Below, piece after piece: positions 1 through 12,265 of a stretch of 64,000 nucleotides of DNA (position 1 is the stretch's first letter; the number at the start of each line of letters is the position of its first letter). The DNA is from Hysterangium stoloniferum (taxonomy: Eukaryota > Basidiomycota > Agaricomycetes > Hysterangiales > Hysterangiaceae): assembly GCA_015178975.1 (NCBI GenBank), contig WHVD01000013.1, positions 558,001 through 622,000 of the forward strand, given 5' to 3'. The translations under genes and the position numbers were made by a program. The notes under the pieces are model-generated. The model ran no database searches, was not told where the DNA came from, and worked only from the letters and a program-made list of their open reading frames with translations.

Positions 1-1177
1 TGCGTCATTGAGAACAGCCTGGCGGTCATTCAACGTGCTGGCACCCGGTTGGTACAGGAGAAAAAAAAGGCTCTCGCGGAAGGTGCTAAGACGAAGGATC
101 TTCTCGGTCTCATGCGTAGGTTCTTCATATATTTACATATTCAAGTGCTCAATTTCCACTAGTGATGTCCAATCTTTCCACCGAGATTCCGATTGACCAA
201 CGAATATCAGATGAAGATATATTTAACCAGATATCCACGTTCTTGTTCGCTGGTTCAGATACCTCGTCCTTGTCACTGACCTGGACACTCTATCTTTTGG
301 CAAAGCATCCTGAGGTACAGTCCAAGGTTAGAGAAGAGCTAAAATCCGTCCGGGCTAAGCTTTCCGAGTCGTGGATCGTGGTGGATGATGATCGCTGCGG
401 GCCAGACAATCATTTGAAGCTTTACAGAGCTTTAGATGCGCTGCCAGTGCTTGATGGCGTCGTACGAGAATCTCTGCGCTTTATTCCACCTATCCATTCA
501 TCTCTTCGGGTGGCGACACGGGATGACGAAATTCCACTCTCAGAGCCTGTTACTATGAGGGATGGGTCGAAGAAATGGAGTATCGGCATTAGGAAGGGGC
601 AGTTTGTTCATGTGGCCATGAGAGATTTTAATCTTGATAGAGGCGCATGGGGAGAAACGGGATGGGAATTTGAGTGAGTTGTGACTGCCTTTTCTGGTAT
701 TTATACGGTTATTAATATAGGAGGATAGCCCGAATCGATGGTCGAGTTTGTCAGAGAAAGCCAAGCAGCAGCCTGGCTTATATCCGAATATCATGACATT
801 TTCCGCTGGTCCCAGGGTATGTAGAACACCACTGTGTTTTGCGTTTTGCATTTCATGGCTTCAAGTGTTTACTAACTTGTTTTTAGGGATGCATTGGAAT
901 GACGTTCGCTCTTATGGAGTATATCTCGCTCTTCGTTCACATGGTCATTATGCAGCGCTTACCTGTTTGCAGGATAAAAATTATTCTCTACACATTAATT
1001 ACTTCGTTCGTATTCTCGGATCCAGAAAATATTATTCAAGTGAATGCGTACGCACTTTTATTAAATGCTTGCTTTGCGTGCTTCCTGACCATTGACGTTA
1101 GGGTGCTCATTAGGCCATTTGTACGTGGAAAGTCGAACAAGGGTAGCCAATGTCCTATCACCGTTACACCCTGCTAA
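1..1177 (+). CDS. Cytochrome P450 monooxygenase, 3' part (5' end outside window)
   Basis: Haem-thiolate monooxygenase, normally ER-anchored; the N-terminus lies before base 1. Exons by phase: 1-115, 163-673, 729-816, 887-918, 973-1047, 1102-1177. The I-helix oxygen-binding segment is FLFAGSDTSSLSLTW (about 240-285), followed by the K-helix ExxR (VVRESLRF, about 460-482). Splicing 816 to 887 gives the haem-cysteine loop FSAGPRGCIGMTFALME with its axial Cys. The end RPFVRGKSNKGSQCPITVTPC is a usual fungal P450 C-terminus. All visible signature residues are present and introns are 46-70 nt, so this half looks functional. The substrate and CYP family cannot be told from this half. Only one P450 is present and no biosynthetic partners lie nearby in the window. 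Confidence 0.93.
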
Positions 1178-1524
1178 AAAAAGTTTACTTTATGAATACC
1201 CATAATAATCTACTGTAATCTATTGTACAAATACATTCGATATCCCATCTAATTATAGTGCTTGCTTGCATTGCATGTGGGTGTGACCTGAATGTGACCT
1301 ATTTGGCGTTCAATGGACTGCTGCTGGCTCATTGTCCTCTGAACAATCTCGACAGCTCACAGTGAAGAAGTACCCAGCCTTTTAGAGGCCGTAGATCGTG
1401 CCTCGTCCTCTCTTTACTTCAAAATCACAATCACATTGACTTATTCGCCGTTCACACTCCTATATTAGGGCATATTTAACGTGGATTACATTTCGCATTC
1501 TAAGACACCTTTCCTCAAACATTA
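1178..1524. other. Intergenic, P450 3' flank and promoter of next gene
   Basis: AT-rich spacer of about 350 bp between two co-directional genes. The first part presumably holds the P450 terminator. The last part, with pyrimidine-rich runs near 1400-1515, presumably holds the promoter of the following gene. No coding potential, tRNA or repeat seen. Confidence 0.5.
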
Positions 1525-2483
1525 ATGCCTAAACCACCGCCACGCCCACTCTGCCTACCAGAATTGGTAGCTAATCCTCAAACCCGTTTAAATTTCATCC
1601 AAGCCAACCCACCAAAGCACGGACCATTGAGCTCACGGCCGTCATCGTTTTACGACTGTGCTTCTAATTCATCTGTACCACCATCTCCGACTTCAACCAA
1701 CGACGCCAATTCCCATCGGACGTCGGCCGCTACATCGACTAGTCTGATGTCGCCCGGCCTGACCGCGAGCACGCGTACGAGCCTCAGCGTGCACAATCTA
1801 CCCTGGAACGGTGATGCTTCCAAGAGGAGTTCGGGGATCTCTGGATTACTCTCAAGAGCAAGCAATGGGGAAGGCAAAGGATGGAACTTGGGGAATCTCA
1901 CCAAGCGCGACGTAGAGGATAAGAAGCCGAGGGCATCTTGGTCGAGTGCTTTCAGCGGCACCAAGTCATGGTTTGGTCATCCAGCTGCTGCGGAAAGTCG
2001 TGAAGACAGCGCCTTGATGCCAAACACGTCTGATCAAAGAGAAATAAAGTCCGCATCTTTTCTTAAGTGAGCTATTGAAGCATACTAATCGACTATTTGT
2101 TCAGACTTTCCCCGAGCATGATAGCTGCTGGTGCAACTTCTCCCTCGCACCACTCCCGACCCATGTCTTCTCCCTATCCAATGGGTAGTCCACGTACTCC
2201 TAGAGTCGGCACCGGCTTGCAATACTACAGTGAACGTAATCCAGCCCCCGCCAACATACGTGTTCAAATACCAGGTCCAATTGACGACCAAACCCTAGAT
2301 CAGCCACCACCAGCACACTTAACCAACGCTGAGGCATCCATGGCTATTTCCGTGAATGCAAAGGAATCATCACCTGTTCCAGGGGTGTCTGTACTTGCAT
2401 CACCGGATGTTATTGAGTCATCGCCTCCCACACGAGATAGTAACGTACCAGACATTAGAGTTAGTTTCGGAGAGGATTCATGA
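1525..2483 (+). CDS. Ser/Pro/Thr-rich protein of unknown function, two exons
   Basis: Exons 1525-2066 and 2105-2483 joined by a 38-nt intron with a clear branch site (actaat) and ttcag acceptor; about 306 residues. I recognise no domain. The sequence is low-complexity and disordered, rich in Ser, Pro and Thr, with clusters such as SSVPPSPTSTNDANS near residues 50-65 and repeated SP motifs (SPGL, SPSM, SSPYPMGSPRTPR) that could be proline-directed kinase sites. The opening PKPPPRPLCLPELVANPQ resembles short motifs in fungal regulatory proteins but is not diagnostic. The phase-perfect intron and open reading on both sides support a real gene. It converges on the SUMO ligase gene, with about 190 bp between stops. 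Confidence 0.75.
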
Positions 2484-2673
2484 TCTCTTCCTTTGATCTA
2501 TCATCTGTATGAATTTAATAATGTACTAGTATGTCTATGTTTATGTTGAGTAAATATTGGGATTCTTGCATTTCTAATTATGACACAGTAGTAACAAGAA
2601 CGTAACTATGCTTGAGGGAGTAAAGTAAACAAATACCATACCTGGAAGATGACGTCACATGATAGTCGTCGCT

Positions 2674-5338
2674 TCATGAATTATGGCCTTGTGTATGATG
2701 ATAAGGGACACTGTAGTAAGGTGGGGGTGAGCGCGCTGTGTTGGACGTGATGGACCGCGGAACATCTCGTGATCCGTAATTGTCGTATGTCCCACTCGTC
2801 AGTGGATGTCCTGGTAACGCCGTTGAAGAGCCATTGGTAGGTGGGAAAGAGGCTTGATAAGGGAGAGGCAACCCAGATCCCCAATTGTTGGTACCCGATG
2901 ATCCAGACCCAGATGCCCCATATGTGTCGTGAGCGCCGTTTATGTTTGGGATACCTGAAACGCTGGACCCTCCAACACCATTCGTGTATCCGCCAAAAGC
3001 ACCTCTGTCGGCGGTTATAGTCGACCCCGAGGCGACCGGCGGGCTTGTTTGCGGCGCACTATATCTGCTTCTTTTGAAGGACGCCATCATCTCATTTGAT
3101 GGATTCAACTCCATCTCCTTCCGCTTATGAGTAGGCTTTGGAGGCGGCGGCAGCTCGTCATCGTCTGAATCAAGAGTCAAGTCTATAACCTCGTTCGCCG
3201 ATGCGGGTTTTGGAAAAGGAGGTAATGGCTGTGAGGACGGTGCATAGCTGCTCGTTGGTGACAATTCTCGCTTTACAACGCCTTCCTCCTCGTCTTCTGA
3301 ATCGGACAGTAGAATTACTTCTTGACGGGTGCGACTGCTCGTCAACTTTGGTGTACGTTCTTTTTGTGGAGAAACAGGCACAACCGAGACTACGCCAGTC
3401 GTTAAAGGATGTGAGGCACGCCACCCAGCAGACGCGTATTTGTTGTCAGATGTATGCCATTCTCCGTCAGCCTCTACCATAACGTCTTCTGCATCTGGCG
3501 CGTCCTTCAAAATATGATCGAAATACCTTGAATCCCAATTACTAAATAAAACAGACACATATAAGTGTACACACATACCCATCGATTATAAGATCTTCGA
3601 CCACTAAAACCTTGTCACAGACGGGACATAACCACGTCGTAGTTTGCTCCATCATTGCGAACCAACTCGTGGCATCAAAACACTGGGCATGTGGGCAATG
3701 TATGGATCTGCAAGGTGTATCCACTCTAAGATAACTCAACTACGAGGATTGTCAATGATAGAGGGACACAGCGGAATTTAGTATGGCATGACATACCGGA
3801 CACTTCAAAGACATCTTCTGTGGACCAGCTTCAATATCTTCGTCAAATCTGGCTGTTTGTATCACTGAAAGGATATTCATAACAAGACTAATCATGAAGG
3901 TCATCCACGTACTCTTCGCCCGTATGTCACCTTCACTTTTATATTTCCCCTTCCTCAATTTTTCGACCAGCTGGTCCACACTTGTTACCTCTACTAAATT
4001 GACGATCATATAAAATTTCTAATAGAATAATATTCAAATCAAATCACATGGATATTAAACATGTACAGACCTTGTGTAATACTGGTTGTTGATTATTCAC
4101 ATACACCATATTTACGTGGTTCTGGATTTGCGTATTTTCTCTCACTGAACTTCCAAGATCTGGTGGGGGTGCCGTTCCGGGCTTCTTCTTGAGTCCTTTG
4201 AGATTGGCTGTTAGCTGTGTGTTGTTAACGCGCACTTCACACGTGGCCGGGAACTCGATAGGGCATGGTTGTTCTGTACGGAAACCGGTGTTATGATGGG
4301 TATGCCATGAGGATGACGTGCAGAACAGGCGCAATTGAAAACTTTTTGACGTGGGAGAAGAAAAGAGTCAGAATGTACAATTTTTTTCGAAATACAGAGG
4401 AACGAACTTAGGTGCCTGAAGTTTGCTTATCTGTTCACTTGTGAGAGTAAAGGCGAGAGTCTGAGATCGTCGGTCCATTGCGCTGGTAGATTCTATCGCG
4501 ATGTTCAGTTTCCAGTTGGAATGTTTTATCACATTTAATCTACATACCTGGGCATTCTACTACAGCCGATACCGCCTGATCAATGCGATAGAACGGCGAT
4601 GATTTGAAACGGATGCCTATTTTATATTACTATAATGGTGTAAAAATGGATAGGACGGGCACTGACTAGGTTTGACGTGCGTAACCGTTTGGGACGGAGC
4701 AGACGATTCAATTTTGCGCGCGGGCGCATAGGGATTATATCGTATATGGGACGAGCCTGCTCCAGTTGGCGCAAGATAGGCAGGAGTTCCGTTGAGTTTA
4801 TGTGAACTACTGGATGCAAAGGGTTGTGGATATGGCCCTCCTGTAACATCAGGTGGCATGGCATAATGACTGTATCTGGGGTTTGAAAAGAATACCATGT
4901 TAGCATCGTGTAATTTGCACAGGACTGGACACATGTGTGCAACCAAAATTCCATACAATACCACACATGACAATTTGACAATCAAGTATGACTTTTCAAA
5001 TGGACATGCACCGAAAAGTTTGATACTCACTGCCCAGTCTCCTTTACTTGCTCAAGAACCGCTTTCGCTCGGAGCCACTTATCCACTTGATTACTTTCCT
5101 TCCAATCGTTCATCACCCTTGTCATCCGATCAATTAAATCTTGCTTTTTCCCCGACTTCGCAATGTTCACGCGACATTGGTCTGACCAGCCGGTGATGAT
5201 GGTCTGAAGTTTAGCAACAGTATTGAGGCGAATACTGTTTTTAAAGACCTATTATAAGCACGCATGATCAATTGACATATTTGAGTTACGATCTAGTAAA
5301 CAAACCTCAAAATCGGCCCATATATTAGAGCTGGACAT
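2674..5338 (-). CDS. PIAS/Siz-type E3 SUMO ligase (SAP, PINIT, SP-RING, SIMs)
   Basis: Promotes transfer of SUMO from Ubc9 to nuclear and septin-type substrates. The start MSSSNIWADFE lies at 5338-5306, followed after an intron by a SAP DNA-binding domain (about 5250-5035, INTVAKLQTIITGW-like helix and KSGKKQDLIDRM). A linker leads to the PINIT domain (about 4620-3913; FQLRLFCTSSSWH, KFYMIVNLVEVTSVDQLV). The SP-RING follows: splicing 3797 to 3739 gives SLKCPLSYLRVDTPCRS, then HCPHAQCFDATSW and WLCPVCDK, with the expected Cys/His ligands. The C-terminal exon 2674-3541 is disordered and has two acidic SUMO-interacting motifs (EVILLSDSEDEEE, EVIDLTLDSDDDE). Introns include 3542-3578, 3740-3796, 3865-3912 and 4019-4070. 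The order and length match Siz1/PIAS proteins. The head-to-head partner is nudC, 86 bp away. Confidence 0.95.
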
Positions 5339-5424
5339 TGCTTGAAGGTGAGAAAGCAGAGAGTTCGGGGAGACAAACCTGACGGAAGCTTCCGCGGCTG
5401 CTCGAACCTGTACACTTGATCACA
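5339..5424. promoter_or_regulatory. 86-bp bidirectional promoter region, SUMO ligase / nudC
   Basis: Only 86 bp separate the two divergent start codons, so core promoters and 5' UTRs of both genes must share or overlap this segment. No convincing TATA box seen. This is inferred from gene positions only. Confidence 0.55.
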
Positions 5425-6371
5425 ATGTCCACTTCAACAGACTACGATAAAATGAGCAAGGAGGAGCGCGAGGTTTGTTATTTTATAATCGTTCAGATCG
5501 GTGCTTCAACTATAATACTACAGGTGTATGATAAGGCGGAAAGAGCACGAGAAGCAGCTGAACAAGCAGGCAAGCAGATCTATAGCCTAGTGTCTCACTT
5601 CCTCATCGATAAAACAGCTTTACCTTATACTTGGAAACAAGAACTTGGTGACGTTTCCGTCGTCGTTCCAGTTCCAAAAGGAACTCGGGCAAAGAACTTG
5701 GATATCATATTACAAAAGAAGAAATTACGAGTGGGTTTGAAGGGTCAGGACCCAATTTTGGACGGCGAACTTTGTAAAGATATAAAGGTTGAAGACAGCA
5801 CATGGACTTTGGGTGCGCCGACATCCCTGCGATTGTCCTCACACACCTGATACAATGCCAAAGAGGATCAGCAGGCTATACACATCCATCTCGAGAAGAT
5901 CAATAAGCAGCAATGGTGGGAAAACGTTCTCACTCACCACCCAAAGATCGATGTAAGAAAGATCCAGCCGGAGAATAGCAAATTAAGTGATTTGGATGGA
6001 GAAACACGGTAAGTGATCCAGAAATCCTAGCAATGGCATACTTTTTTGAGCAAGTTCACAGTGGCATGGTGGAAAAGATGATGGTGAGTAGCACATATCC
6101 GTTATACATTGTGCAAGGATGGCCTAAATGCTGGTGTAGTTCGACAATCAGCAAAAGGTCGGTTGCAATACTAGTAGTCCGTATTTATGCATACAGTTTA
6201 CATTATTTCGTTGGTAGCAAATGGGTAAACCGACGTCGGATGAAGCGAAGAAGATGGAGGTGAAACAATATTTTACATTATATGGATATTGGACTAAATT
6301 ACCCCTAGGCACTCAAGAAGTTCCAAGCAGCTCATCCGGAAATGGACTTTTCAAAAGCAAAGATCTGTTGA
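5425..6371 (+). CDS. nudC: NudC family nuclear-distribution protein (CS domain)
   Basis: Dynein/dynactin-associated co-chaperone needed for nuclear migration. Eight exons: 5425-5472, 5524-5569, 5618-5812, 5864-6008, 6062-6083, 6140-6157, 6218-6259, 6309-6371. Spliced reading starts [16 protein letters not shown], then a CS/p23-like core ([54 protein letters not shown]). It ends in the conserved tail [42 protein letters not shown] and DFSKAKIC. About 190 residues, shorter than animal NudC but normal for fungi. Intron 5570-5617 uses a GC donor (gcaagc). Exon 6140-6157 is an 18-nt microexon encoding FDNQQK. Both are needed to recover the conserved sequence. Confidence 0.95.
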
Positions 6372-6745
6372 GTGTGTAATAGGGAAAGTAGCTACCGTTC
6401 CGTGTGTCATTAACATCCAACATCCTCTTCCGCTTAAATATCATTTAGTTGACGACTGCAGTGACTAGTGGTCATCGACTCGTTGAGTGAGTCCAACTTT
6501 TTAGACATTCTAAAGAGCCCCGGGGACATTTGGTTTAAGATTAAAAGACTTCGTGATTGTCAGCTCCCATCCAATGTCTTGCACCAATAGGCTTTTTGTA
6601 TGTCGTCCGTACTGTAAATTTGTAGCCGACGAGAAATTGAATGAGCTCACCTTTAGGTTAAACGTCACGTGACTAGCTCCAACCAGCTGCAAGCTACCTC
6701 TTCTCTTAGTGGTATAAAGATCGATTTAGAGGCTGAGTGCACCAT
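6372..6745. other. Intergenic between nudC and helicase gene
   Basis: About 370 bp holding the nudC 3' flank and the helicase promoter. A CACGTGAC motif at about 6666 could be a bHLH E-box, but a single hexamer occurs by chance. No gene or repeat seen. Confidence 0.4.
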
Positions 6746-9389
6746 ATGTTCTTGCGGACAGTTTATTTTTTCCGTAGACTGCAAGCTACCAGTCGTCGGG
6801 CTAAAGCGTTGCGATGTTTTGCAACGACCACTGAACTGGAACCAATTGTCCTTCGGCCTTACCAGGAATCCTGTTTACAAGCGTGTCTGGATGCCTTTGA
6901 GAATGGTGTAAGACGTATCGGCGTTTCTTTGCCCACTGGCTCAGGGAAAACCACTGTTTTTGTATCCTTAATATCGAGGCTACCTCCCAGAGGAGGACAC
7001 GAAGGTGCAAATCGTGCTCTTATCATTGTTAACAGCATTGAGTTGGCACGCCAATCTGCGTCACAAGTTGAGAGAATGTTCCCCGACATGTCAGTTGAGA
7101 TAGAACAAGGCGTTAAACATAAAGCTTCGGGAAAAGCAGATGTGTAAGTAGAATTATGGGTTATGTAGTACACCCAGGACTGACTTCTCTGTACAGCACC
7201 GTCGCCACGTATCAAACATTACTACGACCCGAAAGGCTCTACAAATTTGATCCTACGTTTTTAAAAGCAATCGTTGTAGATGAGGCTCACCACGCCGCTG
7301 CACCTTCGTATGTCCGCTGTGCTATTATAACTGTATGTTCATCTCCAACGGTTCGGCAGTTATCGACGCATTCTCGGACATTTCGATCCAGCTGTATCAA
7401 CAGAAATTACAGTCCCTCCTTCTGCAGAAGAATGTCTCTCTTCCATACCTATTATTGGATTTTCCGCCACTTTCGGTCGACATGATGGTCTTTCCCTCGG
7501 GACGGTCTTTGAGAGAATTGTTTATCATCGAGATTTTCTCCAAATGATAAAGGATAAGTGGTTAGTCGGATTCTTTTTTTCGTATCGACCTATAAATTAC
7601 TGAAGGGTTGAAGGCTGTGTGACGTCCGCTTCACTTCAGTTCGAGCTCGGATGAATTTATCGCAAGTTACGATTAATACCCGGACGGGCGATTTTAACGC
7701 GTCCAGTTTAGCCCATGTTGTTAATACAGACACGGTTAACACACTTATCGTGCAATCGTGGCTTGATCGGGCATGTGGGTACTTCCTCCTTGCTTTTCAG
7801 GCAGTTTTTAATCAGGTTTTACTCAAGCAACACGGAAGTCTACCCTTGTATTCTGCGTGAATCTAGTACATGTGCGTGATCTTACAAATGCGTTCCGTAC
7901 GGCCGGCGTCGATGCTCGATATCTACATTCCGGTACGCCTGTGATAGAACGTAAAGCTTTACTCGATTGCTTTAGACGTGGGGATTTTCCTGTTCTGGTC
8001 AATTGCGGTACGAAGCCGTTCATTTACATTCCAAGGAAAGATTTGAATGAGAAGCAGCCATTCTAACCGAGGGTGCCGATATCCCAAATATTGATTGCGT
8101 GGTTATTGCAAGACCTACGCGCTCTAGGAATGTCTTTGCTCAGATGGTTTGTGACAGCTACTCCTTATCTGAAAGTCGTTCCAATCGATTTGTCCCAGAT
8201 TGGTCGTGGGATGCGACTTTCTCCACAAACCGCAAAGACCGATTGTCGTATCATAGATTTCGTTGATAGCCATTCACGAGTATCCGGTATAATATCTATG
8301 CCTACTCTTTTTGGGCTGGATATAGATGAACAAATCGAAGGTGGTGTTTGTATCCACCGACTTGAGAGACGGACTCTGACCTTTCCTAGATGAAACCTTG
8401 ACTTCATTAGAAGAACGTGCTGAGAAACTGAATAACGACCCAGTGCCTGAATTCCGTATACAGGATGTTCCGGAGCCAACTTCTATAACATATATTGATT
8501 ATGAGAATCCGTTCGTAAGTGTCCATCATGTTCCGGATTATGAGAATCGTCCTCATATGATAGTACAGTCCCTAGTACATCAAGCAACTGGTTCTCCGCA
8601 TGTAGCAAAACTCAGCCCTTTTGCTTGGGTTGCGTGTGGTGGCGATATATATGTTTTAGAGTGTCTTGGAAAAGGTCATATCCGTATAGAACCTTTACCA
8701 GGTAACGATATCGAGAAGGGTACGGTTCTGTAAGACAATGATATTACGCGATGCTTGAATGTTTCTCAGGTCAGCCCGCATTCCATGGACACTTCACTCC
8801 AACCGCAGCAGAAGGCTTCCATACCTTTAAAGTGAATCCTTCCAAATATGCAGCTTTTCGGCGAAGCCGGAGAATTCTCACTGCTGGTAACCTAAACGAT
8901 GCCATTCGAGGGTGCGACACATACGCAAAAGAACATGTTATGAACGGCATCATGTTGCAAGGGTGGGTGTACACGCCACCATACATATATGGGGATTATT
9001 CTTACCAGTTTTTCGTATAGACTTTTCCGTACTGCCAAATGGCGAAAGCTCCCCCCTACAGATGGTCAGAGGAAGTTTATTATGAAACGCTGGGGAGGTG
9101 ACAAAGACAACGACGACGACGGCACGCCAAATGAGCTTCCAATCAAGACAATGACAAGAGGAGAGGCTGCTAACATATTAACTCGTTTGAAACATGGGGC
9201 ACAGGTGAGTCAACATTTCCGTCATGTTGATTAACTATTGAATCCTGCAAGGCTCGATACAAGAAAAAGATGAAAGATGCACTAAAGAAAGCAAGCGCCA
9301 TGGAAGAGGTGATGGCCCGTCGAGCTCGACAAGTCGTCCGAGTGGGACCTTTATCTTCTCATGTCGATCGTGACATTAGCTCGATCTAG
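6746..9389 (+). CDS. IRC3: Mitochondrial DEAD/H-box helicase, IRC3 type
   Basis: SF2 helicase acting on mitochondrial DNA branch structures. The chosen ATG at 6746 gives an Arg-rich, acid-free leader ([20 protein letters not shown]) fitting a mitochondrial presequence. Then come the Q-like motif [11 protein letters not shown], Walker [11 protein letters not shown] (about 6940), Ia [19 protein letters not shown], Walker B VDEAHH (about 7277), motif [14 protein letters not shown] (about 7455), motif [14 protein letters not shown], motif [15 protein letters not shown] and motif [14 protein letters not shown] long C-terminal extension follows (8385-9389) ending in [23 protein letters not shown]. 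About ten introns splice in phase and no break is seen. The last 14 coding bases overlap the last 14 of the opposing pseudouridine gene. Confidence 0.92.
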
Positions 9390-12265
9390 TCAAACCTCGA
9401 CGCAACAATGGAGACACTGCCTCAGAACTGGATAAAGACAATATCGCGGCACACTGCGCCTCTTCAACAATCCTGTCCAAACTTGCCACGGAGTCCATTG
9501 CACCAGATACGCTAAGACTTGCTAACAGAGATCCCACGAAGGAGTCTCCCGCACCAGTAACATTTACTATCCTCTCTCGGAGAGGAATGGCTGGATAGTG
9601 CTTCATTACTAACATACTGTTTTCGCCATTGGCTATAAGCAAGCGTTCGTCTGGTCGAGTCCGCTCATGGGACCAACTCAAAGCGCGCTCGTCCACCATA
9701 CGCATCGCAACAAAGACACCTGAAATATATGTGGCATATTATCTGGATTTTCGGTAAAGTTGTACGTACCGTGCTCGCCGCACTTAATAAACAAATGCTG
9801 GAAGAATGGCAACAAAGTTATCGCCATTTGAGGCAAACCAGCATGAAACATATTGATTTCTCCATATGATTTTGATAACACGGCAAGATCTGCGCGATAG
9901 CTATCTCCCAATTTGAGGTCATCCATGACTGACCACCAAATTCGTTTATTGGTCAGGTCCAACGGTGAATTGGTAATTTCTTGAAAAAGATGGGTAACTT
10001 CAAGGCGATTTGGTGAAGCAAAAGTTATCGGAGATGTCTGTTGATGATTCATACTAATTGTTTCCTCCAAAGCAGGTAAGATTGTGGTGCACTTTGGTAA
10101 CGAAGTAGGCTCGTAAAAGGCTATAGGTTAAATGATCAGTTTGCGGTGGTCATCGTTGAAATGTAATTTCGTACTGGGTATCTGGCGTCTTCCACAGAAC
10201 TGCACTATAGCTGAAATTGTCTTTGGATTGAGATTAGCATCGAAAGCTACAAGGCCGGGCTTATGTTTGTCTATGAGCTCTATTACCTGCCAATACTACT
10301 AGTAAATACCCACTACAACGGAATAGTGATAGATCATACTTACCGGTGTGGCATCGATGTTTTGGACAATATCCATGTCTGCCACGCCAGTTGTGAGATT
10401 CCCTGAGACGTCAAGGTGCATATTGCACACGGCAGATCCTTGTTTGGTGGAAGTAACTAAAAGGCCATCGGTGCGCATCCCTAATCTTTGAGTATCATTC
10501 AAAATCAAGTCGCCAGGAAGATCACTTCCTATGGGTGAGACCAGTAAGGTCTGATGTGATCCCAAAACACGATGGGCTGCTTCAGCCATGTTACGACCTA
10601 CGCCACCGAGTGAAAACCTGACTCGGCCTGGCGAGGTTGTGTGGGTAGTAATAGAAGCGTCGGTAGACGAACTCCTGGGTTGTGAGATGACATCTAGAGC
10701 TGCAGCACCCACTATCAATAGCTTAGCAGGGAAACCGGAAAGTAAGCCACATTATGCTAAAGTTCATAGCAAAGCAAACACACTGGTAAGTTTGATGATA
10801 ATGGTTCTTGGACATCAGCCTTGAGCGCCGTATTCACAAGGGAAGACGAGTAGTTACATGTAATCTATAACCGTTATCATTATATCCGAATACTAAGATC
10901 TCAACGCACTAACATCGACAGAGTGCGAGTCCTCAGCATTACTACGTGCAAGTATGGCATATTCCCGCGCAATTTGCCCGCCAATGAAGGCAGTATTTTC
11001 AATCAAGGCGACATCTGGAAAATAAGGATAAACCTAGGCTAATTAACCTTACAGCTGACTTACTATTGGGAATTGACTTTCCGTGTGTAAGCTCGGCGAT
11101 CCGACGTAAAATCCAAGGTGTGGCCTCTTTACCACGTTTACTAACGCCGTTTTCTTCCGATTCCTTTACAGCAGCGTTAGCGGCCATTTGGATTTCGTCA
11201 GCATCGCTTGAGTATTGTTCTGGTATCGCAGCCGCGAAGAGCTGGCCACTTTTCAGTCCAAGCTTTCGGCTAGCATCTATGATGAAGGTTATACGAACAA
11301 GCCTTGCACTTAATCCTTTGCAACATCCCACCTATGATGCGAGCGGCAGCCTCGGGGGTACCGACCTGCCACGGACTCTGATAGCATATAATTACACGCT
11401 AGCTATTTGCATGTTTAGTTTAACGCACATTAAAACCAGACTTGGGACTATAAAATCCAGGGAAATCGTGGGTTGGTCCATAGGTTACAACAGAAACCCC
11501 TTGAGTTTCCTACGCGTAATTGAGATAGATATCCCTTGTCAGAATAAAACCCCAAGTTACCAGATACTCTAGTGTACGGCCAATGTCCAAGATTGATTTA
11601 ACACCAGCAGAGACGACTGCAATAGGGGTGCGTCCAAGCTAGGCGCGGGACCGGTGTCAGGTATACAGCCGCAGTCATTCACAAGGGATGATGATATACA
11701 CCTCAGTTAAATCAGCCGACACGTCCCAGCTAATCTCTCCGCCTCGATGCACTCCGCCTAAGCCACCAGTAGCAAAAACCTATTAACTTAAAGTACAGCT
11801 CTGTGGTGAACATATTTTACAGCGAATCCTCACCCGAATACCAGCAATAGATGCTATTAAGGATGTAGCTGCGATTGTTGTACCACCAGATTTACGAAGA
11901 CCCGTTGCAACAGCCAGATCTCTACGAGATATCTTTATGAGCTCAGGATCACTCTTATTAGATAAAGTTTCCAGTTGTGTTTTCTCCATCCCCACTAGAA
12001 TGCGACCATTGATCACGCCTATAGTCGCTGGGATGGAGCCTGCAGATCTGACCTTGGCTTCAACAGAAAGGGCTGTTCGAAAATTTGTCGGATATGGCAT
12101 CCCATGAGTGATAATAGTGGATTCGAGCGCGACAACTGGGGAACCTGCTTGTAAGGCATCCTGAACTTCAGGGCTTATGTCAATCAGACTTCTTGACAGT
12201 GAATAAAGCCTTTTTCGGCCCCCTGAGAGCTGTCTTAAACATAAACGAGAGCATGTAAACATCAT
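9376..12265 (-). CDS. Bifunctional pseudouridine-5'-phosphate glycosidase / PfkB pseudouridine kinase
   Basis: Pseudouridine salvage: the kinase half phosphorylates pseudouridine and the glycosidase half splits the phosphate to uracil and ribose 5-phosphate. The start at 12265 gives [20 protein letters not shown], a basic leader that could target mitochondria. The PsuG domain (about 12180-11000) shows [31 protein letters not shown]-like, [44 protein letters not shown] and [17 protein letters not shown]. The PfkB domain (about 10700-9376) opens [14 protein letters not shown], has [15 protein letters not shown] and ends with the anion-hole signature [17 protein letters not shown]. The order PsuG then PfkB is that of the fused eukaryotic enzymes. 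It has many short introns, and phases agree where I checked them. The start is supported by sequence but not proven. Confidence 0.92.

Noticed and set aside
8-196. Plus frame starting MRTAWRSF at the window edge
   Set aside because: The frame from base 1 (ENSLAVIQRAGTRLVQEK) is the P450 coding frame; this one is a shadow.
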